The notes under the pieces: model-generated | Told to the model about the DNA's origin: nothing | What the model saw: only the letters and a program-made list of their open reading frames with translations | The model's database searches: none | From: VXPQ01 sp965117025 | GTDB taxonomy: Bacteria > Bacteroidota > Rhodothermia > Rhodothermales > VXPQ01 | Direction: 5' to 3' | Length of the DNA stretch: 64,000 bases | NCBI GenBank assembly: GCA_965117025.1 | Contig: OZ220746.1 | Span: 2,542,001-2,606,000 of the forward strand | In this document: positions 1 to 11,224 of the stretch, in pieces | Layout: each line of letters begins with the position of its first letter | How positions within the stretch are numbered: the stretch's first letter is position 1 | Position numbers and translations under genes: made by a program

Positions 1-3411
<3,411 letters not shown>

Positions 3412-3822
3412 TTAATCCTGCGGGATCAGGATGAACGGATTGGCGATCGAGGTTTTGCCAAAGTGCTTGAGGAGTTGAGCCTCATTGCGTTCGTCGAGTT
3501 CCTTCTTCTCGATTTCGCGCTGGACAGCAGGCTGCTTCAGGCCGGGGATACGGATTACGAAAAACGGCCACAACGTATCGGATTCGTAGTGCTTGTCGAG
3601 GATGGGAAAGTTCACGATGGGACGGATCTTCGTTTGACGGCGGAAATCTTCAGTGTACTCGAAATGCCATGTTCCCTCGCGAAGAGACAGGCGCCCTACA
3701 TCCAGTGTATGCCCGGTACGCTCGCGTACGCGCAAAAGGAAGTCGGCTTTTTCCTCTTTTGAGGGTTGAATGTATTCACGCCCTCCTTCCCGGGATAGTA
3801 TTTTTTTCAGGTTTTCGATCAT
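3412..3822 (-). CDS. HipA N-terminal (N-lobe)-like small protein, partner of adjacent HipA-like kinase
   Basis: 136 aa. The middle (G-T-W-H-F-E-Y-T-E-D-F, then I-V-N-F-P-I-L and L-W-P-F-F-V) resembles the N-terminal subdomain of HipA kinases, where W-x-F-x-Y and a P-F-F-x-x-x-x-P stretch recur. It starts inside the stop codon of the upstream kinase gene (ATGA overlap at 3819-3822), so the two are almost surely translationally coupled. In HipBST systems a free N-subdomain (HipS) acts as antitoxin to a short HipA-like kinase (HipT). The same role is plausible here but is inference, because gene order is reversed (kinase first) and no HipB-type HTH gene is seen. The first 40 residues are charged and unassigned. 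Confidence 0.6.
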   Translation of the reverse strand: MIENLKKILSREGGREYIQPSKEEKADFLLRVRERTGHTLDVGRLSLREGTWHFEYTEDFRRQTKIRPIVNFPILDKHYESDTLWPFFVIRIPGLKQPAVQREIEKKELDERNEAQLLKHFGKTSIANPFILIPQD

Positions 3823-4841
3823 GGGGCACTCCGGGTTTGCAGGGCATCGGATAAAAATTCCAAGCGTCGTTGCAGGCAGCGCAGGATCATTTTCCGGCGC
3901 AAGGTGCTCATGAGTGGGCTGAATTCACTATCGAGTACAGCCCGCACCTTTTCTACGAGTCGAGGATCGCAAAGGTTCACCAGTGCCGGGCGGAGAACGG
4001 GGTAGTCCTTGTAGATATTGCCTATCAGGGAGACATGATTCAGGTCGTTTTTTCCCTCCCAGCCGGTCTTAGGTTTCGATCTTCTTATGTATCCGTCAAG
4101 ATATGTTGGCAATCGTTTCGGGTCCGGATCCTGTTCGATGCTTTGCAATTTTTCCTCTGGATCATTCCAGAAAAGTCCCCGGGCGCTGTCGTAAATCGGC
4201 GAGAAGTATGGCGTATGGTCGGGGCGCCGGTGGACTACGATGCCCCAATTGTAATGGTGCCGGTCGTTATTGCCCACGATGGCGTCGAAGGCGAGCATGC
4301 GAGTGTATGCTTTCAGAATAGAGGATGCCTGACCGGGGAATTCCGAGCGAATCGCCTCATCGACGAATTGAAATGTAAAAAAATCCCGGTCTGCACCGGC
4401 TTTCTCTACTTCTTTTACAAATGCTTTGTCTTCCAGATACCCTGCGAATATCTCGGTTCCGTGAACGAGGTTTTCATTGGGGCCGAGAAAATATCGACTC
4501 AGAAAACGGATTTGACCATGCGCCGAGCGGAGGGAAGATTCTGCCATACGGAGGCCAAGTAATTCCCCTATCCGGGTGAGCAGGTGTTCCGTAATAGACT
4601 CGTTGGGATACCATTTGTGACCCACCTTGGCAATGTGCGCGGACCATTTGTGTGGTGCATCTCGTCGGGCTTGTCCGTAGGAGTAGACGTGTATGAAATC
4701 CTTTGGGGCATCGCCATCCATTGATTTCGATACTGCATAGTAGTCCTTTTTGCGAAGTGGGCGCACTGCGCCGGAACTGATTTCGAAGCCGGATCGCTTA
4801 AGGATTTTCTCGTGCTGCAGCAACTGCGTCAATGGAATCAA
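3819..4841 (-). CDS. HipA-like (HipT/CtkA-type) serine/threonine kinase
   Basis: 340 aa, shorter than canonical HipA (about 440 aa) and similar in size to HipT and Helicobacter CtkA. Kinase features: a lysine near residue 72 (A-H-I-A-K-V-G), the catalytic loop G-N-N-D-R-H-H-Y-N-W-G at about 190-200 (Asp193, Asn198), and a metal-binding D-S-A at about 218 (I-Y-D-S-A-R-G-L), all in the order expected for the HipA C-terminal domain. The N-lobe subdomain usually fused in HipA is missing and is supplied by the overlapping downstream gene. Upstream bases 4842-4997 contain no HTH gene. Likely a toxin kinase or a signalling kinase; the target is unknown. Confidence 0.8.
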   Translation of the reverse strand: MIPLTQLLQHEKILKRSGFEISSGAVRPLRKKDYYAVSKSMDGDAPKDFIHVYSYGQARRDAPHKWSAHIAKVGHKWYPNESITEHLLTRIGELLGLRMAESSLRSAHGQIRFLSRYFLGPNENLVHGTEIFAGYLEDKAFVKEVEKAGADRDFFTFQFVDEAIRSEFPGQASSILKAYTRMLAFDAIVGNNDRHHYNWGIVVHRRPDHTPYFSPIYDSARGLFWNDPEEKLQSIEQDPDPKRLPTYLDGYIRRSKPKTGWEGKNDLNHVSLIGNIYKDYPVLRPALVNLCDPRLVEKVRAVLDSEFSPLMSTLRRKMILRCLQRRLEFLSDALQTRSAP

Positions 4842-4997
4842 AGAAGGGGTGGATTAGGGCAATGGTCAGGGAGGTACGCTCAACGTTCCTTCTCCGTTGC
4901 ACGAACGGAGATACACTGATGAGCCGGTGAATCGCTTTGTTATAGCCGTCTGCCTTGCCTGTCGTAACGGCTTTCCATGAGGGCTATTCCCTTCTCC

Positions 4998-5945
4998 TCA
5001 CGCCCCGTTCCACCGCTCCAGCCCCAGCAGCCGCTTGCCGAGGCCGGTCAGTTCGGCGTTTCCGTATACTTTCTTTTCCAGTTCGCGCGGGTCGCCCGGG
5101 AAGGCGATGCCCTTGGGCGGTTCGCACTCGCGCCAGGAATGGATGCGCTGCTGGAGGATATTCTCGTTGTTCTCGCTGGCCGGGTACATGGAGACGTACT
5201 GCGCCATCCGCACCCGATCCTTCGACGTGTTCGGACGGATGCCATGCGCCTGCAGGGAATTCCAGATAATCAGGTCCCCGGCGCGCAGCGGGATGAACTG
5301 CACCTCGAACCCGGTCGTGTCCGGCCGGAACGGGTCCCGGTCCGCGGGCTGCGTCTTGACCCACTCGTCAAAGGTGCGGAACAGTTCCGGCACGCATTGC
5401 AATCCGCCGACCTCCGCGTCCGTATCCACGAGGGACAGCACTCCCTGCACGTTCACCGGCAGCGGGTCTTGCGAGGTATCCACATCCCAGTGAATGAAGC
5501 CCCCGAACTTTCGCCCGTCCCGGTTGGGCGTGTTCAGGTTCGCCCGGTCGATGGTGACCCACAAGTCCTCGCGGTCCCAGATGTCCACGTACGCATCGTA
5601 TACCCGGGGCGATTGCCGGGTATCCCACAGGAGCTGGTGATTGTACACCTCCACCATGCCCGAATTGTTGAGCTCCGCCATCCCGTGCGCACGCCGGTCC
5701 GTTGCGCTCCATGTGGAGGGGTCGTTGGGGTCCATTTCCTGAAATTCCCACAAAAAAGCCTTCAGACGCTCGACATGGTCGGGGGGGATGGCGTCGTGCA
5801 CGATCACATAGCCCCAGGTGGTCCAGTGCTCCCAGTCTTCCTCGGAGAGTACCCGGAGGGGAAGCGTTTTTTCAATATCCTTGAGTTGGACGCCTGAAAG
5901 CGCCTGATTGCCCTCGTGATCCGGGCCTTTCATGGTTTCCTGCAT
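4998..5945 (-). CDS. Phytanoyl-CoA dioxygenase (PhyH) family Fe(II)/2-oxoglutarate oxygenase
   Basis: 315 aa, normal length for the family. The iron-binding H-x-D is at about residues 152-154 (I-H-W-D-V-D), the distal His at about 234 (L-Q-A-H-G-I-R-P-N), and basic residues that could bind 2-oxoglutarate follow (K-D-R-V-R). G-D-L-I-I-W-N just before the distal His is the usual PhyH turn. No signal peptide, so cytoplasmic. It follows the three-gene operon ending at 6062 but is separated by a palindromic element, so co-transcription is uncertain. Substrate unknown; such enzymes in this lineage often hydroxylate small metabolites rather than phytanoyl-CoA. The start at 5945 (M-Q-E-T-M) could equally be the second Met 12 bases later. 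Confidence 0.85.
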   Translation of the reverse strand: MQETMKGPDHEGNQALSGVQLKDIEKTLPLRVLSEEDWEHWTTWGYVIVHDAIPPDHVERLKAFLWEFQEMDPNDPSTWSATDRRAHGMAELNNSGMVEVYNHQLLWDTRQSPRVYDAYVDIWDREDLWVTIDRANLNTPNRDGRKFGGFIHWDVDTSQDPLPVNVQGVLSLVDTDAEVGGLQCVPELFRTFDEWVKTQPADRDPFRPDTTGFEVQFIPLRAGDLIIWNSLQAHGIRPNTSKDRVRMAQYVSMYPASENNENILQQRIHSWRECEPPKGIAFPGDPRELEKKVYGNAELTGLGKRLLGLERWNGA

Positions 5946-6001
5946 GGATTCCGGTACAGGTTTTAGTTGAAGAAATTATGGGGGATATACCCCGATAATT
6001 T

Positions 6002-6063
6002 AAGGATACTCTGATTTAAGTCCGCGAAGCGCTGATCGAAGCGGTTTTGATCCGAGTATCCTT
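6002..6063. repeat. Palindromic interspersed element, copy 1
   Basis: Outer arms AAGGATACTCTGAT (6002-6015) and ATCCGAGTATCCTT (6050-6063) pair at 13 of 14 positions. An inner CCGC...GCGG pair lies in the loop. It abuts the stop codon of the minus-strand PVC-type gene (TAA read at 6064-6062). A second copy with matching outer and inner sequence is at 22596-22661. Confidence 0.85.
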
Positions 6064-8680
6064 AATCGTCTTGTTCGTCGCTTTCCGCCTGCTCTACGAA
6101 CTGGTTGAGGCCATCGATAATCACGGCCTGTTGATCCGCATCCTCCAGCGTGCCCAGGTACCCGGACAGCAGGGCGAGCGCCTCTTCTCTGCCCGTAGCC
6201 GCAATGCGGCTGACAGTGAACGACAGGATACGGGGCAACTCGGCCGAAAGCGCCATGTCCATGGCCCGCTGCATGTCCATCGGGACCAGAGGCTCCAGCG
6301 CATACCACGCCATCAGCGGGATATTCCGGTCGGTGGCGTCTTCGGCCCGTTTCGTGAGGGCGTCCAGCGCATCCCATCGCCGGTCGGGGGCTATGCGCTG
6401 GAGGGTGCTTGCGATGTAGAGCCGGACCAGTGCGGAAGCGTCCTCTCCGGCCATCCGCGTGAAGGCCTGCGCCGCCTCTTCGGGTACGTTCCGGTCTTCG
6501 GCCAGAAGATGAATCGCCCATGCCCGGACGTGTTCGTTTTCGTGGTCGAGCAGGCCGGTCAGCGACTCGTCCGAAAGGCCGCCGGTCACATGCAGCGCCC
6601 AGAGCGCCCGCAGTTTCCGCGTATCGTCCGGATTCTCCTCGAACCGGGTCCATAGCGCTTCGTGTACGGCTTCGTCCGGTCCCCGGTCCTGCAGGATGCG
6701 CCGTGCGGTGCGCACGTACCAGTCGTTCGGATGCACCTGGAGTTCGGCCAGTTCCAGGGAAGAGAGCCGCTCCAGATCGACCGGCATCCACTCGTCGTTC
6801 TCGTGCGAAATCCGGTAGATGCGCCCGGTCTCGTGGTCATGACTCTCCGGGTTGTTATGATGGCACTGGTTCTTGTCGTACCAGTCGATGACATGCACGG
6901 ACCCGTCCGGGCCGTATACGAGGTCCAGCATCTGAGACCAGCTGTCATGGGTCAGCAGAAAATCCTCTCCGTGCCGGCCCACGTACCCGGAGCCGCTTCG
7001 TTCGAGAATATCCGTGTTCGCCCGGAATCCGTGGATGTTGTGCATGAAAATGCGCCCGTGGTATGTTTCCGGCCACGAGCCGCCCTGGTAGATCATGGCG
7101 CCTGCATGGGCGTGCCCGCCGCCTGCCGCACCGGACCGCCGGTTGCCCGCATGGGGTCCCAGATTGCCCACCCAGTGCACATGGTCGCCGATCGGATCCA
7201 GATCGTCGTACACGTACGGATTGAAGTGCTGTCCGGCCTGCCGGATCATTCGGGCGCCGGGAATGACGTGATGCAAGTGCGGAATGACACAGGCCGTCAG
7301 GAACAGTTGCCCGTGCGCATCCCAGTCCAGTCCCCAGGAATTGCTGGTGCCGTACGCAAACACCTCGAAGATGTGCTGCGTCGGGTGATATCGCCATACG
7401 CCCGCATTGAGTTTTTCGCGGTCGGCGTCTTCCGCACCCGGCTTGCCCACGTTCGAGTGGGTGAACACGCCGTGCGTACCGTAGAGCCAGCCGTCCGGCC
7501 CCCACATGAAGGAATTCAGGGTCTCGTGCGTGTCGTGGTAGCCGAACCCGTCCAGCAGCACCTCCGGGGGGCCTGCGGGCCGGTCTCCGGATGCGTCGAC
7601 AGGAATGTAGAGCAGGTAGGGGGCCGCTCCGACCCATACTCCCCCGAATCCGAGTTCCAGACCGCTTACCAGATTCAACCCTTCCGTGAAGACTTTCCGC
7701 ACATCGAATGCCCCGTCCCCGTCGGTGTCTTCGAAAATGAGAATGCGGTCCTTGCCTTCGCCTTCCGGCGCCCGGACCGGATAGGTCAGCCCCTCGGCGA
7801 CCCACACGCGCCCCCGGTGGTCGAGCGCCATCGCAATGGGGTTGACGACATCCGGTTCCGCCGCGGCCAGTTGCACGCGGAAACCGTCCGGCACGGTCAT
7901 TGTCTGCGCGGCTTCCTGTGCGCTTCCGCCTTCCAGCAGTACCGGATCCCAGGCCGGTAGCCTCGCAATGCCGGAAGGATCGAGTTCATCTGCGAAAGAA
8001 GGCCGCTCCGCATGGAAACGAAAATGGTCGAAGTTGATGTGCGCGTACGCGTTTTCGGGGATATAGGCTGCCGTGGAGCCGCCGGTATCCTCGTCCACAA
8101 GGCGTATGAAGATCGTCTCGCCGATATGCTTTTCCAGATCGGCCACGACAGGACGCAGGGTAAGGTCGTTGTCGCCGCTCGTCGAAAAAATGACAGCCCC
8201 GTCTCTGGCCCGGACCAGTTCCGCCCGGGTGCTTTCCAGCGCGCCCCCGGAAATCAGAAAGCTTGCGAACGGATGGGTAACCTCAAACGCAGAAGACGTC
8301 AGTGTCCCTTTGCTCGCCGGCCCGTGCGCCACCCCGGAGCTGACCCACCGGACGCCCTGGTGCCCGCTTCGCAAGGCTGCCGGCTCCTGTCTGCGCCGTT
8401 CCCGCAGCGCCTGGATTATTTCTGCGACAGCCGCCTCGCCCGAGGCGAACAGGTCACCTTCTACGGGTTCGTTTCCGAAGGCTTCGCCTTCCACCGTCCA
8501 GTCGGTCAGGTCGCCTGCTTCGAAGTCGAGGTTCAGTGCCCGTCCGTCGGCTGCCGGCGCATGCCCGGCGTCCTGTGCAGCCGCCGGTACGGAACCCATT
8601 GAGACGGCGAAGAAGGCGGCAGCGACGGCAAGGACGCTGCGAAGAAAAAAAGAGTGGGGCAGGGACAGGGCGGCAGGCAT
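6062..8680 (-). CDS. PVC-type beta-propeller dehydrogenase-like protein with C-terminal HEAT repeats
   Basis: 872 aa with a signal peptide (cleavage near A-A-A-Q-D, about residue 36). Residues about 45-225 form a beta-sandwich module, about 265-640 are an NHL/sorbosone-dehydrogenase-like propeller of the PVC-type family (V-P-D-G-F-x-V-Q-L-A-A-A-E-P-D, D-x-D-G-D-G-A-F-D), and about 660-860 are HEAT repeats. Related proteins usually end in a C-x-x-C-H cytochrome c domain; none is present here. It is the last gene of an operon with the VCBS protein (80 bases upstream) and the cupredoxin-HEAT protein, whose HEAT region is clearly homologous to its own. Likely a periplasmic oxidoreductase or sugar-binding protein passing electrons to the separate cupredoxin; substrate unknown. 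Confidence 0.8.
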   Translation of the reverse strand: MPAALSLPHSFFLRSVLAVAAAFFAVSMGSVPAAAQDAGHAPAADGRALNLDFEAGDLTDWTVEGEAFGNEPVEGDLFASGEAAVAEIIQALRERRRQEPAALRSGHQGVRWVSSGVAHGPASKGTLTSSAFEVTHPFASFLISGGALESTRAELVRARDGAVIFSTSGDNDLTLRPVVADLEKHIGETIFIRLVDEDTGGSTAAYIPENAYAHINFDHFRFHAERPSFADELDPSGIARLPAWDPVLLEGGSAQEAAQTMTVPDGFRVQLAAAEPDVVNPIAMALDHRGRVWVAEGLTYPVRAPEGEGKDRILIFEDTDGDGAFDVRKVFTEGLNLVSGLELGFGGVWVGAAPYLLYIPVDASGDRPAGPPEVLLDGFGYHDTHETLNSFMWGPDGWLYGTHGVFTHSNVGKPGAEDADREKLNAGVWRYHPTQHIFEVFAYGTSNSWGLDWDAHGQLFLTACVIPHLHHVIPGARMIRQAGQHFNPYVYDDLDPIGDHVHWVGNLGPHAGNRRSGAAGGGHAHAGAMIYQGGSWPETYHGRIFMHNIHGFRANTDILERSGSGYVGRHGEDFLLTHDSWSQMLDLVYGPDGSVHVIDWYDKNQCHHNNPESHDHETGRIYRISHENDEWMPVDLERLSSLELAELQVHPNDWYVRTARRILQDRGPDEAVHEALWTRFEENPDDTRKLRALWALHVTGGLSDESLTGLLDHENEHVRAWAIHLLAEDRNVPEEAAQAFTRMAGEDASALVRLYIASTLQRIAPDRRWDALDALTKRAEDATDRNIPLMAWYALEPLVPMDMQRAMDMALSAELPRILSFTVSRIAATGREEALALLSGYLGTLEDADQQAVIIDGLNQFVEQAESDEQDD

Positions 8681-8760
8681 GAAAACCTCTTGTGGGCAGG
8701 GATATACTGTAACAGGTATTTCTGTGCCGGCGCTGCGCGTGCTCGCAGCCGCCGGGCTGT

Positions 8761-9960
8761 TTACCGGATATTCTGGCGGAAAATATACGCGCCTTTCTTG
8801 TTGACGACCAGAATATCCGGATAGTCGTCGCCGTTTGCATCCTTCACCGCAAGCGCGACCCCGACCCCCGAATCGTCATCGACGAGATGAGGGACCCAGA
8901 CGACATCGCCATGATCCGTCCGCGTGAGCCGGAACCAGTAGAGCACGGGCGGGGCATTCGGTTCGGGATCCATGGCCTCGCCGTGCGCCCGGAATCGTTT
9001 TCCGGTCACGATGTCCTTCAATCCGTCCTGGTCCATGTCCGCCAGCGCTACGGCATGCAGCTGGGAGAACCGGACCCTGCCCGACTCGCGCGCCGCATCT
9101 TCCCGTAGAATAATGTGCTTCTCGAAGCCGCCGTCCGGGAGCTGCCGGAACCATGAAAGGCCCCAGCCGTGCGCGTCGCGGCCCGCGATCACATCGTTCA
9201 GCCCGTCCCCGTCCACATCGTAGGCGTACATTTGCGCGGAGCCCAGGGCGAACGCTTCTTCATGGCGCTCCCAGGGCGTATCTGCATCGAATCCCGGATT
9301 TTCCCACCATCCGTTCGACATGAGCAGGTCAAGCAACCCGTCGCCGTTCACGTCCCCGACCCCGAATCCGTGCGTAAAGCGGAATAATCCCTCGTACGGA
9401 CCGGCGACCTGCCGGAATACCCACGGTTCGGTCGGGCGCTCCGGGTCGTACGATGCATAGCCCAGATACCCGTCCACATGACAGACGATCTCCGGGCGTC
9501 CGTTTCCGTCGATATCCAGAATGTGAGGCGACTCGTTGTCCACCCTGGGGAGGGCGAGATGCTGTGTCCAGTACCCGGTGCCCTCTTTATCCGGCTCTCC
9601 GGGATTTTCGTACCAGAACGCCTCTTGCCCCGGAAATCCGATCACGAGAATGTCGTTCCGCCCGTCGTCGTTGAAATCGTGCACCTCGACGATAAAATTG
9701 TCCGAATACGAAAAGCCCCTTATGCTGAATGGCCTGGGTGCGTAAAACGCATGACGCGCCTCGAACGAGGGCCCGGCGTACCAGTACGGACCCGCCACCA
9801 GGTCCGCCGCGCCGTCGCCGTTCAGGTCTCCGATGGCGCCTCCTTCCGCCAAAAAAAGATCGGTGAGGTGCGTTTTGTCGAAGGCGGATTGTCCCGTTGC
9901 GGCGCCTGCCGTGCAGAGCAACATGGCTGCGCAGAAGGCCGCATATATTGTTTTGGTCAT
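8761..9960 (-). CDS. FG-GAP/VCBS repeat beta-propeller secreted protein
   Basis: 399 aa, signal peptide ending A-A-T-G-Q-S. At least six calcium-binding-type repeats such as D-L-N-G-D-G-A-A-D-L, D-F-N-D-D-G-R-N-D-I-L, D-V-N-G-D-G-L-L-D-L and D-M-D-Q-D-G-L-K-D-I, diagnostic of FG-GAP/VCBS seven-bladed propellers. Starts 3 bases after the stop of the cupredoxin-HEAT gene, so the two are in one transcript. Periplasmic or extracellular; probably a structural or ligand-binding partner of the neighbouring propeller protein. No catalytic motif seen. Confidence 0.85.
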   Translation of the reverse strand: MTKTIYAAFCAAMLLCTAGAATGQSAFDKTHLTDLFLAEGGAIGDLNGDGAADLVAGPYWYAGPSFEARHAFYAPRPFSIRGFSYSDNFIVEVHDFNDDGRNDILVIGFPGQEAFWYENPGEPDKEGTGYWTQHLALPRVDNESPHILDIDGNGRPEIVCHVDGYLGYASYDPERPTEPWVFRQVAGPYEGLFRFTHGFGVGDVNGDGLLDLLMSNGWWENPGFDADTPWERHEEAFALGSAQMYAYDVDGDGLNDVIAGRDAHGWGLSWFRQLPDGGFEKHIILREDAARESGRVRFSQLHAVALADMDQDGLKDIVTGKRFRAHGEAMDPEPNAPPVLYWFRLTRTDHGDVVWVPHLVDDDSGVGVALAVKDANGDDYPDILVVNKKGAYIFRQNIR

Positions 9961-9963
9961 GGG

Positions 9964-11049
9964 TCAGTCGGGTTTGGTGATCCGGTTGATGCCGTACAGG
10001 ATGGTTTTTCGTGCTTCGGGGTTCGCTTCGGGCAAACGCCCGGAAAGGATGCGAAGCGCTTCCTGCGATTCTTCCGCGGCGATGCGCTGTACCGTAAAGG
10101 ATAACACATTTGGCCATTCCGAAACCAGCGCCAGCGCCAGCGCCCGATCCATATCCACCGGCACGACGGCCTCGGTGGCGTACCAGACCAGTATCGCCAG
10201 CGCATAGTTTGCAGCGTCTTCTGCATGGCTGTGCAGTCCTTCCAGTACATCCCAGCGGCGCTCCGGCGCGATTCGCCGCAACGTTTCCGCGAGGTACGTT
10301 CTCACCAGTGCAGAGGTATCCTCGCGGGCTATGCGCGCAAAGGCGTTCAGGACATGCTCCGGGGCATTGCCGTCTTCGGCAAGCAACTGCACGGCTTTTG
10401 CCCGGATGTGCTCGTTGCGGTGATCCAGAAGACGTATCAACTCTGTCTTTGTGAGACTGCCGGTTGCCTGAAAACCCTCGTCGGGCGGCAGTTCCAGCGG
10501 AGGCAGGGGGATATTTTCCGGAGGGGGCAACTCGCTAAGGAGGGGTACACGCGTTGTACCCCCGCTATTCCCGTTCGCGTCCGGCGCGGGCCCGGCGTCG
10601 GCAACATTCCCTTCCCGTATAATTTCAAACCGGCCTTCCATGCCGGCGGCCCGGTGCCCCGGAATCGTACAGTAGTAGATATCGTCTTCCACGGCCGTAA
10701 ACGTGAGGTCGATCTGCTCGCCGATCTCGAAAATTTCCTTCGTTTTGATTTGCAATGTTTCGAGAGCCAGATCGTGCACGAGCGGTTCGATGTTCACGAT
10801 GACGATACGTACGGTTTCGCCTTTCTCCGCTCGCAATACCGGGTTGCGCACCCCGTCGATATCGCCGCCCACGCCCCAGTATCCGAGAATGTTGGTTTCA
10901 AGGACATATTCGCGGTCCGCATCCGCAGCGTCCTGCGCGAGGGCCGGGCGCAAGGCGGGCAGTAAGATCGCCAGAAGGCCCGGCAACAGGAAGCAGGCGC
11001 AGCGAAAAAGCATGATCCGGACAGCGAATGGATTTCGGAGGTCGTACAT
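9964..11049 (-). CDS. Cupredoxin (plastocyanin/azurin-like) fused to HEAT repeats
   Basis: 361 aa from the ATG at 11049 (M-Y-D-L-R); a later ATG at 11013 is also possible, and the frame is open to 11139. Signal peptide ends A-L-A-Q-D. The copper domain shows an N-terminal ligand His (L-V-H-D-L-A-L) and the Cys-His-Met loop Y-Y-C-T-I-P-G-H-R-A-A-G-M (C-x4-H-x4-M), a complete type 1 copper site. A Pro-rich linker leads to about 170 residues of HEAT repeats that resemble the C-terminus of the PVC-type protein at 6062-8680 (for example L-L-D-H-x-N-E-H-x-R-A and S-A-L-V-R-x-Y). First gene of a three-gene minus-strand operon, divergent from the Gfo/Idh/MocA gene. Likely a periplasmic electron carrier docked to its partner through the shared HEAT surface (inference). 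Confidence 0.85.
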   Translation of the reverse strand: MYDLRNPFAVRIMLFRCACFLLPGLLAILLPALRPALAQDAADADREYVLETNILGYWGVGGDIDGVRNPVLRAEKGETVRIVIVNIEPLVHDLALETLQIKTKEIFEIGEQIDLTFTAVEDDIYYCTIPGHRAAGMEGRFEIIREGNVADAGPAPDANGNSGGTTRVPLLSELPPPENIPLPPLELPPDEGFQATGSLTKTELIRLLDHRNEHIRAKAVQLLAEDGNAPEHVLNAFARIAREDTSALVRTYLAETLRRIAPERRWDVLEGLHSHAEDAANYALAILVWYATEAVVPVDMDRALALALVSEWPNVLSFTVQRIAAEESQEALRILSGRLPEANPEARKTILYGINRITKPD

Positions 11050-11164
11050 GGGCCGATAAAATAACCCTTCTTTCCGGCATCCGCTTCGTGAGAACGGGTA
11101 TGTCGTGATCGACAGGACCGAAAAAGCAAGCCGCATCACGGTATAATTTCAGGAAGAATGTAAA

Positions 11165-11178
11165 ATCTTTGCAAAGAT
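11165..11178. promoter_or_regulatory. 14-bp perfect palindrome in divergent promoter region
   Basis: ATCTTTGCAAAGAT lies in the intergenic space between the divergent cupredoxin operon and the Gfo/Idh/MocA gene, followed by AT-rich sequence (TTATATTG). Its position suits an operator controlling one or both transcripts; the regulator is not in the window. Confidence 0.45.
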
Positions 11179-11224
11179 GTTATATTGCTTGCTGAATTTA
11201 CATTTCCCGTATCGCTTAAACATT

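Noticed and set aside
6002..6063. Palindromic element as a tRNA or attachment site
   Set aside because: The arms and loop do not fit a cloverleaf and no integrase gene is nearby; a repeat/terminator-like element fits better.
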